Below are positions 27,564 to 38,000 of a DNA stretch of 64,000 nt, one piece after another. The translations under genes were made by a program, and so were the position numbers. The first letter of the stretch is position 1. The number at the start of each line of letters is the position of its first letter. This DNA comes from JBFLYZ01 sp040756415. GTDB taxonomy: Bacteria > Bacteroidota > Bacteroidia > JADZBD01. The stretch is taken from the NCBI GenBank assembly GCA_040756415.1, contig JBFLYZ010000013.1:1-64000 (forward strand), written 5' to 3'. The notes under the pieces were generated by a model. The model was not told the origin of the DNA. It did not search any database and saw only the letters and a program-made list of their open reading frames with translations.

Positions 27564-28924
27564 CTTTCTCCCAGCAGCTCTTCCGCTAATTTTTTGATAT
27601 CCACTCCATCGAAATTGCCGCTGCTCATCATCAGCAGGTTGGCATTCTCCAGGTCCAGCTTTTTCAACTGGGCCAGGAGGGCGGGCGACTCGGTGAATAC
27701 GGAAACAGGTCCGCCTCCGAATGCCGCTTTTACCTGCCCGGGGGTGATGGGCTTTAGTTTTTTGTGCGCGATGGTATTCGGGTTGAAGTAAACATACGCC
27801 TCGTCAGCCAGGTCCATGGCGCCCTTATATTCCTTCAGAAAATCTTCGTTAAGCGAGCTGAAGGTGTGCAGCTCCATGCAGGCGATCAGCTTCCTGTTGG
27901 GGAACTGTTTTTTCACGGCCGCTGTGGTGGCCCTGAGTTTAGACGGAGAGTGGGCAAAATCCTTATATACCGCGCTGGTTCGGGTCTTCCTGACCAGTTC
28001 CAGCCTCCTGGCGGCTCCCCTGAAGGAGGCGATAGCGCGATAGAAATCCTTTTCGCTGATACCCAGCTCGCGGCATACCAGGCGCGCCCCGTTAATGTTC
28101 ATCAGGTTGTGCTCGCCAAAAACGAGCAAGGGTGTTTTATCCTGCCCCGATACCAGGAAGCTGGTGCCGTTTTCAATGGTGTGGGAGGGAATTGAATAGG
28201 AAATCGCGGTGACCGTTTGTTTAGCTTTCGCGGCCAGCTTCTTCACCTCGAGGTCAAGCTCGCAGTAAATCAGCTTGCCTCCGTCTTCGATCAGGTCAAT
28301 GAATATCCTGAACTGATCCACGTAATTCTCAAATGTGGGGAATACATTGATGTGGTCCCAGGCTATACCCGAAAGGATGGCGATGTTGGGTTTATACAAA
28401 TGGAACTTGGGCCTGCGGTCGATGGGAGAGGAGAGGTATTCATCACCTTCGATAACGGCTATTTTCGCTTCTGCGGTAAGCCTCACCATGGTATCAAACC
28501 CTTCGAGCTGGGCGCCCACCAGGTAATCGCAATCAACCCGGTTCTGGTGCAGCACATGCAGGATCATGGCCGTGATGGTGGTTTTGCCGTGGCTGCCGCC
28601 TACCACCACGCGTATCTTGCTCTTTGTCTGCTCGTAAATATATTCGGGATAAGAGAATATTTTCAGGCCCAGTTCCCTTGCCTTGAGCAGCTCAGGGTTA
28701 TCGGCACGCGCATGCATGCCCAGGATGACGGCATCCAGCCCGCTGTGTATGTTGTTCACGTCCCATCCTTCGCTGGCGGGTAGCAGGCCGTATTTGGCCA
28801 GCCGGCTTTTCGAGGGTTCGAAGATTTCGTCATCCGATCCGGTAACCGCCAACCCCTTTTTATGCATGGCAATGGCCAGGTTGTGCATGGCGCTGCCGCC
28901 TATGGCTATGAAATGGACCTTCAT
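27560..28924 (-). CDS. mpl: Mpl-type Mur ligase (UDP-MurNAc:tripeptide ligase) for peptidoglycan recycling
   Basis: Mpl joins recycled L-Ala-gamma-D-Glu-meso-DAP to UDP-MurNAc using ATP, feeding murein peptide back into cell-wall synthesis. The 454-residue protein begins MKVHFIAIGGSAMHNLA, the Mur-type dinucleotide fold characteristic of Mpl and MurC, and has the ATP loop GGSHGKTT near residue 113, the EGDEY motif, the HNLMNINGA motif of the central domain and FAHSPSK at the start of the C-terminal domain. The SAMHNLA and FAHSPSK motifs favour Mpl over MurC. The start at 28924 is preferred over 28942 because the conserved fold begins there and a near-consensus -7 box (TAAGTTTA) lies five bases upstream. 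It overlaps the DUF4199-like stop by four bases. Confidence 0.9.
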   Translation of the reverse strand: MKVHFIAIGGSAMHNLAIAMHKKGLAVTGSDDEIFEPSKSRLAKYGLLPASEGWDVNNIHSGLDAVILGMHARADNPELLKARELGLKIFSYPEYIYEQTKSKIRVVVGGSHGKTTITAMILHVLHQNRVDCDYLVGAQLEGFDTMVRLTAEAKIAVIEGDEYLSSPIDRRPKFHLYKPNIAILSGIAWDHINVFPTFENYVDQFRIFIDLIEDGGKLIYCELDLEVKKLAAKAKQTVTAISYSIPSHTIENGTSFLVSGQDKTPLLVFGEHNLMNINGARLVCRELGISEKDFYRAIASFRGAARRLELVRKTRTSAVYKDFAHSPSKLRATTAAVKKQFPNRKLIACMELHTFSSLNEDFLKEYKGAMDLADEAYVYFNPNTIAHKKLKPITPGQVKAAFGGGPVSVFTESPALLAQLKKLDLENANLLMMSSGNFDGVDIKKLAEELLGES

Positions 28925-28929
28925 TGCCG

Positions 28930-28937
28930 TAAACTTA
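28930..28937 (-). promoter_or_regulatory. Near-consensus -7 box (TAAGTTTA) of mpl
   Basis: On the minus strand this reads TAAGTTTA, one base from TAnnTTTG, five bases before the ATG at 28924. It follows the pattern of short spacing seen at several other genes in the window, but is weaker evidence because of the mismatch. Confidence 0.3.
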
Positions 28938-28997
28938 TTCAATCGAATGGGACCGGCTTATTTACCGGGAGGTAAATTTTTAACACCATCCTGCTTA

Positions 28998-29035
28998 AAA
29001 CAAAAAGCCCCTCCCCGCTATAAGCGGGAAGGGCT
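28998..29035 (-). terminator. Terminator of the giant adhesin gene
   Basis: On the minus strand a GC-rich hairpin (cccgct at 29014-29019 pairing with agcggg at 29023-29028, extended by agccc/gggct at 29006-29010 and 29031-29035) is followed by a T-rich run (complement of 28998-29006). It begins 19 bases after the adhesin stop codon. Confidence 0.85.
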
Positions 29036-29053
29036 TCGGATCAATTTTCTTTT

Positions 29054-32000
29054 TTACTTGATCAGGCTGACGTGCCCCACGTACTGGTGAGTCTTGCCGA
29101 AGATATCGCAGGTGATGATCTTCCACACATAAACATCCTGCTGAGCGATCTCCTCACCGCCATTGGCGCGGCCGTCCCATCCCTTGCCCCAGCGATCGGT
29201 CTGCCAGATCAGGTTACCCCAGCGGTCGAATATATAGAACTGGTAGCATTGCTCATCGATGCCGATGCCTACCGGCATGAATACTTCGTTGTGGCCGTCA
29301 CCGTTCGGGGTGAAGGCATTCGGAACGTAAAGGGCGAAGTCAGGATCGATCACCAGGCAGTATGTTACCGTATCCCAGCATCCGTTTGCGTTCAGCACGG
29401 TGAGCGTTACGCAATAGGTGCCGGTGTCGCTATAGGTATGGCAAGGGTTCTGATCCGTGCTGCTGTTGGTCGGGCTGTCAGGCTCACCGAAATCCCAGGT
29501 CCATTCCGTAGCGCCCTGCGAAGCATCCGTGAAGCAGATGATGGGATTAAGGATGGTTGTAGGTTGTGACGACATGCTGAAGTCGGCCACCGGGACAGGG
29601 TACACGTTGATCATTCCCACCGAAGTGGCGGAGTTCACGCAGCCGTTATTATCCGTCACGGTAATGAACACATCGTAGGTGCCTGGCGTGGTATAGCAAT
29701 AGGTGGCAGGTGTAAGGCTGGTAGAGCTGCCTCCGTCACCAAAGCTCCACGAACAGCTTGCCGGGTTAGGCGTGAGGTTGGAGAAGTTCACGCAATGCGG
29801 TGCGCATCCCGCGCTGTCATCGGCCGTAATGCTGATCACCGGCAGCGGATTGACGGTTATCGTAACAACAGCCGTATCGGCCGGTGTGCCGCAGTTGTCG
29901 GTTACGATCACGCTGTAAGTAGTAGTGGCAGTAGGCGATACGGTGAACGAGGTTCCGTTCCCGTTCCCCGGCATCCATACATAGTTGTAGGGCCCCCCGT
30001 TTCCACCGCTGGCGCTGGCCGTAAGCGTGGTGCTGGCACCTATACAGATAGCAGTGGGAGCCGATGTTGCCGCAACGATTGCGGGATTGACCGTTACGGT
30101 GAACACGATGGGCTGCGATACACAGCCGTTGGCGTCAGTGGCCATTACGGTATACGTTGTAGTTACGGTGGGGCACAACGTTACAGATGGGCCGCTCAAG
30201 TTACCGGGATTCCAGGTCACCGTATAGGCGGGAGTTCCACCGCTGATGGCAGCCGTTATGGTCGTGCATTGGCTCAGGCAGATGGTAGAGCCGGGTATCT
30301 GTGCGATGAGCAGGATGGCCGGCTGTGTAATCGTTACGGTTGCCGTATCCAAGCAGTTATTGAAATCGGTCACGTACACCGTATAGGTACCCGCACAAAG
30401 TCCCGTAGCGGTTGCAGCATTCTGCAAAGGCGTAGTGGTCCAGGAGTAAGTATAAGGACCATTGCCGCCTGTGGCGTTTACGGTCGCGCTGCCGTTACAC
30501 TGGCTGAAGCAGCTTACATTGGTAGAAGCGCCCATGGTAGCGGTCACACCGGCCGCATTAGGCACGGTTACCGTGGCTGAATCCGAGCAGCCGTTGGCGT
30601 CTGTCACAAACACCGTATACGTTCCGGGGGGAATGTTATTCGCTGTTGCGGCATTACCTCCCAGGGGTGCCCAGGAGTACGTGTAGCCTGGCGTTGCGCC
30701 TGTTGCTGTTACCGTGGCGGAGCCATCGGCCTGGTTACAATGCGCAGTGGTGAATGTAGTGGAGAGCACCAGCAGGGTGGGTTCGGTAACCACTGCCGTA
30801 TCGGAGAACGAACAGCCGTTCACGTCAGTGACAAATACCGTGTACGTCCCCGCGCAAAGCCCCGATATGGAAGAAGTATTACCGGCAACAGGAGCCCATG
30901 AATAGGTGTAGGGTGCAGTACCTCCGGCAGGTATGGCTAAAGCGGCTCCGTTGCATGCGCCATTACAGGTGGCAGCCGATCCGTTCACGAAAGCATTCAG
31001 CACGGGCGGTTCGGTAATGGTCACCGTGGCCGTGGTTGTACAGTTGTTAGCGTCAGTCACGGTAACGGTATAGGTTCCCGCAGAAAGGCCGGTGCCCGTT
31101 GCGGCATTGCCACCGGCAGGCGCCCAGGCGTAAGCGTATGCAGGCGTTCCGCCACTTACGGTCACCGTTGCGGTTCCATTGCTGCCACCGAAGCAGGAAA
31201 CGTTGGTAGAAGCGTTGATCGCTGCGGTGAGCAGAGGCGGTTCTGTAATAGTTACCGTTGCGGTAACGGTACATCCGTTGGCATCGGTCACCGTTACGGT
31301 ATAGTTACCTGCGGTGAGGCCGGTTGCAGTAGCGGAATTGCCGCCCGATGGAGCCCATGCGAAGGTGTAAGGCGCGGTGCCACCCGTTACAGTGACGGTG
31401 GCCGAGCCGTTATTCCCCCCGAAGCAGGCAACATTAACAGAAGCGGTGATCGAAGCTGTGGGACTGGCTGCATTGGGAACGCTCACCGTGGCGGAAGTGC
31501 TGCAGCCGTTTGCATCAGTGACGAATACCGTATAGGTTCCGGCCAGTAATCCGGTTGCAGTGGCTGCATTACCGCCCGAGGGAGCCCAGGAATAGGTATA
31601 AGCCGGAGTGCCGCCCGTTGCCGTTACGCTGGCCGACCCGTTGGCCTGGCTGCAGGTGGATTGTGTGAATGAAGTGGACAGTGTTACGGCAGTGGGTTGT
31701 GTGATCACAGCGGTAGCTGTTACCGTGCATCCGTTGGCATCGGTGACGGTTACTGTATAAGTACCCGCAGCGAGACCTGTGGCAGTGGCCGCATTGCCAC
31801 CACTGGGGGCCCAACTGTAGCTGTATGCAGGCGTTCCGCCACCCGCTGTGACTGTAGCCGTTCCGTTGCTGCCCCCGTTACAGGACACAGGGGTGGTGGC
31901 CGTTGTAGCCGTGAGTACGGGAGGCTCTGTGATGGTAACCGTGGCGGTTGTACTGCATCCATTGGCATCGGTCACCGTTACGGTATAAGTTCCGGCAGAC

Positions 32001-35000
32001 AGACCTGTACCCGTTGCAGCATTACCGCCCGAAGGAGACCAACTGTATGTATAAGCTGGGGTTCCTCCTGTAGCGCTTACCGTAGCTGTTCCGTTATTGC
32101 CTGCATTACAGCTTACATTGGTGCTGCCCGATATGGCAGCGGTAAGTTGTGTGGGTTGCGTAATAGTAACGGTAGCGGTGGCCGAGCATCCGTTGGCATC
32201 AGTTACGGTGAGTGTGTAAGTGCCGGCTGGCAATCCTGTTGCGGTGGGAGCGTTACCGCCTGAAGGAGACCAGGAGAAAGTATAAGGCGCGGTGCCTCCT
32301 GATGTGGCTGATGATGCCGAGCCGTTGCTGCCGCCAAAGCAGGAAACGTTGGTAGATGTGGTGATGCTGGTCGTGGGCGAGCCCGCATTGGGTACGTTCA
32401 CCGTAGCCGTTATGGTACATCCATTGGCATCCGTAACGGTAACGGTGTAGGAGCCGGCCGGCAACCCTGTGGCCGTGGCAGCGTTACCGCCAGCAGGCGC
32501 CCAGCTATAGGTGTAAGCCGGTGTTCCACCTGACGCCACAACCGAGGCAGAGCCGTTGGCGTTGCCGCAGGTAGATTGCACAAACGATGTGGTAGCGGCC
32601 AGCGCTGTGGGTTGCGTTACGGTAACGGTGGCGCTTGCCGTACATCCGTTAGCGTCAGTTACCGTTACGGTATACGTGCCGGCCGAAAGGCCTGTTGCCG
32701 TAGCGGTATTGCCTCCCGAAGGCGCCCAGCTATAGGTATAGCCTGGCGTGCCACCACCCGCGGTGACCGTAGCCGTTCCGTTGCTGCCCGCGTTACATGA
32801 AACAGGAGTACTGGTAGCGCTGGCCGTAACGGCTGTTGGCTGTGTAATGGTAACGGTGGCTGTGGTTGTACAGCCGTTGGCATCGGTCACGGTTACCGTA
32901 TAGGTTCCCGCAGCGAGGCCGGTTGCAGTAGCCGCGTTGCCACCCGAAGGCGCCCATGCGTAAGAATAGGCAGGCGTGCCTCCTGAAGCATTAACGGTAG
33001 CGGAGCCATTGCTGCCACCGAAGCAGGAAACGTTGGCAGAAGCGCTGATGGCTGCGGTGAGCGGAGTGGGTTGTGTGATCGTTACTGTAGCAGCAGTTGT
33101 ACATCCGTTGGCATCTGTGACGGTTACCGTGTAGGTTCCCGCGCTCAGGCCGGTTGCTGTTGCCGCGTTGCCTCCTGAAGGAGCCCATGCGTAAGTAAAG
33201 GGAGCTGTGCCACCTGTCACCGTTACCGTAGCCGAACCGTTATTGCCACCATTACACGAAACGTTAGTGGAAGCCGATATGGCAGCCGAAGGACCGCCTG
33301 CGTTGGGAACGGTCACAGTTGCGGTGGTGATACATCCGTTAGCGTCAGTAACAGTTACTGTATAAGTACCGGCAGTTAGGCCGGTAGCAGTTGCGGCATT
33401 GCCGCCAGAAGGAGCCCAGTTGTAAGTATAGGCAGGAGTACCGCCTGAAGCGGCCACCGATGCAGAGCCGTTAGGTTGTCCGCAGGTGGATTGCGTGAAC
33501 GAGGTGGTTGTGGTAAGAGGGGTAGGTTGTGTAACCACCACGGTGGCCGTGATCGTACATCCGTTGGCGTCAGTAACTGTTACGGTGTAAGTGCCGGCAG
33601 TGAGACCGGTTGCTGTAGCTGCGTTACCACCGCTGGGAGCCCAGTTGTATGAATAGGCAGGAGTTCCGCCACCCGCAGTGACCGTAGCTGTGCCGTTGCT
33701 GCCAGCGTTGCAGGAAACAGCAGTTGAGGCGGTAGTAGCGGTAAGCGGAGCAGGTTGAGTGATCGTGACAGTAGCCGTAGCGGTACATCCGTTAGCGTCA
33801 GTAACGGTTACGGTATATGTGCCGGCAGTGAGGCCGGTTGCCGTAGCCGCATTGCCTCCTGAAGGAGCCCAGTTGTAAGTGTATCCGGGTGTTCCACCGC
33901 TTCCGTTGGCGGTAGCTGAGCCGTTGCTGCCACCGAAGCAGGAAACGTTAGCAGAGGATGCGATGCTTGCCACGACCTGAGTAGGTTGGGTGATCGTGAC
34001 AGTTGTTGTAGTAGTGCATCCGTTGGCATCTGTGACGGTTACCGTATAGGTTCCCGCGTTCAGGCCCGTTGCCGTAGCTGCGTTGCCACCCGAAGGCGAC
34101 CATGCATAAGTGTAAGGAGCAGTGCCTCCGGTTACGGTGGCCGTAGCCGAACCGTTAGAACCACCGAAGCAGGAAACGTTGGTTGATGCGGAAATGGTCG
34201 CAGAAGGTCCGCCTGCGTTGGGTACGGTAACAGTTGCCGTGATCGTACATCCGTTTGCATCCGTTACGGTAACCGTGTAAGTGCCAGCGGTCAGACCGGT
34301 GGCTGCAGCCGCTGTACCACCGCTGGGAGCCCAGTTGTAGGTGTATGCAGGAGTACCGCCTGAAGCGACCACCGAAGCAGAACCGTTAGGCTGTCCGCAG
34401 GTGGATTGAGTAAAAGAAGTGGTAGCAGCCAGTGCGGGTGGTTGTGTAACAACCGCTGTTGCCGTTGTCGTACATCCGTTGGCATCTGTTACGGTTACAG
34501 TGTAAGTGCCAGCGGTCAGGCCGGTGGCTGTAGCCGCTGTGCCACCGCTGGGCGCCCAGTTGTAGGTATAAGCAGGCGTGCCACCGCTGGCGGTGACCGT
34601 AGCTGTGCCATTATTACCTCCGTTACAGGAAACCGCAGTTGTAGCGGTAGTAGCTGTCAGAACAGGGGGCTGGGTAATGGTTACCGTAGCTGTAGCCGTA
34701 CAGCCGTTAGCATCGGTGACCGTAACTGTATATGTGCCGGCAGTAAGTCCTGTTGCAGTAGCTGAGTTGCCTCCGCTGGGAGCCCAGTTATAGGTATATC
34801 CGGGTGTTCCACCGCTGCCAGCGGCTGTTGCTGTTCCGTTATTGCCACCGTTGCACGAAACGTTGGCCGAAGATGCAATGCTTGCTACTACCTGGGTAGG
34901 TTGGGTAATGGTAACCGTGGCGGTTGTCGAACAGCCGTTTGCGTCAGTAACGGTAACCGTATAGGTTCCCGCGCCAAGGCCCGTGGCCGTAGCTGCATTG

Positions 35001-38000
35001 CCGCCCGAAGGCGACCATGCATAGGTGTAAGGAGCAGTGCCTCCGGTTACGGTGGCCGTAGCCGAACCGTTAGAACCACCGAAACAGGAAACGTTGGCAG
35101 ATGCGGAAATGGTTGCAGAAGGTCCGCTGGCGTTGGTAACCGTTACGGTTGCGGTAACGGTACACCCGTTCGCGTCAGTGACCGTAACAGTGTAGGTGCC
35201 GGCCAGTAAACCTGTTGCCGTAGCGGCATTGCCGCCAGACGGAGCCCAGCTGTAAGTATAAGCAGGAGTGCCGCCCGAGGCAACCACCGAAGCAGAGCCA
35301 TTGGGCTGTCCGCAGGTTGCCTGAGTGAATGAGGTAGTTGTTGTAATGGCAGTGGGCTGCGTGATAGTATATGTTCGCGTAAGCGTACATCCGTTCGCAT
35401 CGGTTACCGTTACGGTGTAAGATCCGGCACACAATCCGGTGGCTGTTGCGCCAGTTTGCACAGGAGTGGTGTTCCAACTGTAGGAGTAGGCAGGCGTTCC
35501 GCCCGAAACGGTAACACTGGCAGTGCCTGTACATTGTGCATTACAAAGCACGTTCACCTGCGACTGGGTTGCGGCCAGTGCAGGAGGTTGGGTGATCGTG
35601 AATGTTCGTGTGATCGTGCAGCCGTTAGCATCGCGGATGGTACAGGTATACGAACCCGCGCATAACCCTGTTGCAGTGGCCGTGTATTGAACCGGTACTG
35701 TGCTCCAGGTGTAGGTATAACCGGGTGTTCCGCCCGAAGCCACTACGGTTCCTGTTCCTGTACATTGCCCATTACAGAGCACGTTCACCTGCGATTGGGT
35801 AGCCGCAAGCTGTGTAGGCTGAGTGATAGTAACAGTGGCCGTTGCCGTACATCCGTTGGCATCGGTCACCGTTACGGTATAGGTTCCTGCACCAAGACCT
35901 GTAGCCGTAGTGGTATTGCCGCCTGAAGGCGCCCAGTTGTATGTGTAGGCAGGCGTTCCCCCGGAGACTGTTACTGTAGCAGAGCCATTCGTACCACCGA
36001 AGCAGGACACGTTAGCGGATGCGCTGATGGACGCTGAAGGCCCGTTAGCGCTGCTGACGTTCACAATAGCGGTTTGGGTACATCCATTCGCATCGGTCAC
36101 TGTAACAGTGTAAGAGCCTGCTGCAAGGCCGGTAGCCGTGGCCGCGCTTCCTCCGCTTGGCGCCCAACTGTATGAATAAGCCGGTGTTCCGCCAGTAGCC
36201 ACTACCGAAGCAGATCCGTTAGGCTGCCCGCAGGTAGATTGCACGAAAGAAGTAGTAAGCGTGATAAGTGTTGGCTGCGTGATGGTAAATGTTCGCGTGA
36301 GCGTACAACCATTGGCATCGGTCACGGTCACGGTGTAAGATCCCGCGCACAAACCTGTAGCTGTAGATCCGGTTTGAACCGGAGTGGTGTTCCAGTTGTA
36401 GGAGTAAGCCGGAGTTCCGCCCGAAGCTGTTACCGTGGCTGTGCCGGTACATTGTCCATTACAAAGTACGTTGACCTGCGACTGAGTGGCGGTCAATGCC
36501 GGTGGCTGAGTAATGGTAAAGGTGTTCGTTCTGGTGCAGCCATTGGCATCCCTGATCGTCACGGTATAGCTTCCTGCGCATAAGCCTGTGGCGGTTGCCG
36601 TGTACTGTACCGGCACTGTGTTCCAGGTATAGGTATAGCCGGGTGTTCCACCTGCCGCTGTTACCGTGGCGGTTCCTGTGCACTGGCCGTTACAAAGCAC
36701 GTTGACCTGCGACTGAGTGGCGGTCAACGCAGGAGGTTGAGTGATCGTGTAGGTTCGGGTGAGCGTACAGCCATTGGCATCGGTCACAGTCACGGTGTAA
36801 GATCCCGCGCACAATCCTGTAGCGGTTGATCCGGTCTGAGCAGGAGTGGTGTTCCAACTGTAGGAATAAGCCGGTGTTCCTCCTGAAACGGTGACCGTTG
36901 CTGTTCCCGTACACTGTCCGTTACAGAGCACGTTAACTTGTGATTGTGTTGCTGCCAACGCAGGTGGTTGCGTTATAGTGAAATTACGTATAGTCGTACA
37001 TCCGTTTGCATCGGTGATCAAACACTGGTAGACCCCCGCACACAAACCTGTGGCTGTTGCGGCATTGCCCCCGCTGGGAGTCCATAAATAGGTATAGCCG
37101 GGCGTTCCGCCTGTTGGGATGACTGTAGCGCTTCCCGTACATTGTGCGAAACATAGCACGTTCACCTGTGATTGTGTAGCGGTGAGAACAGGAGGCTGGG
37201 TAATGGTAAAGGTTCGTGTTATCGTACACCCGTTAGCATCCCTTATCGTACAGGTATATGTGCCTGCGCACAACCCGGTACCGGTAGCAGTATATTGTAC
37301 AGGTACGGTGCTCCAGGTGTAAGTATAGCCAGGTGTTCCGCCAGATGCCACTACCGTTCCGCTTCCATTACATTGTCCTGCGCAGAGTACGTTCACCTGC
37401 GACTGTGTTGCGGTCAGGGCAGGAGGCTGTGTAATGGTAAAGGTGTTGGTTCTGGTACAGCCATTGGCATCCCTGATCGTTACGGTATAGCTTCCCGCGC
37501 ATAAGCCTGTGGCGGTTGCCGTGTACTGTACCGGCACTGTGCTCCAGGTATAGGTATAGCCGGGTGTTCCACCTGCCGCTGTTACCGTGGCGGTTCCTGT
37601 GCACTGACCGTTACAAAGCACGTTCACCTGCGATTGTGTGGCCGTTAGCGCAGGTGGTTGCGTTATCGTGTACGTTCTCGTAAGCGTACAGCCATTCGCA
37701 TCTGTGACAGTCACCGTATATGAACCCGCACATAATCCTGTAGCGGTTGATCCGGTCTGAACAGGGGTAGTGTTCCAACTGTAAGAATAGGCCGGAGTTC
37801 CCCCGGAGGCGGTAACAGTTGCGGTACCTGTACATTGTCCGTTACAAAGCACGTTTACCTGCGATTGCGTGGCCGTAAGTGCAGGTGGTTGCGTGATCGT
37901 GAACGCCTGTGTGATCGTACAGCCGTTCGCATCGCGGATGGTACAGGTATACGAACCCGCGCATAATCCGGTAGCTGTTGCCGTATACTGTACCGGCACT

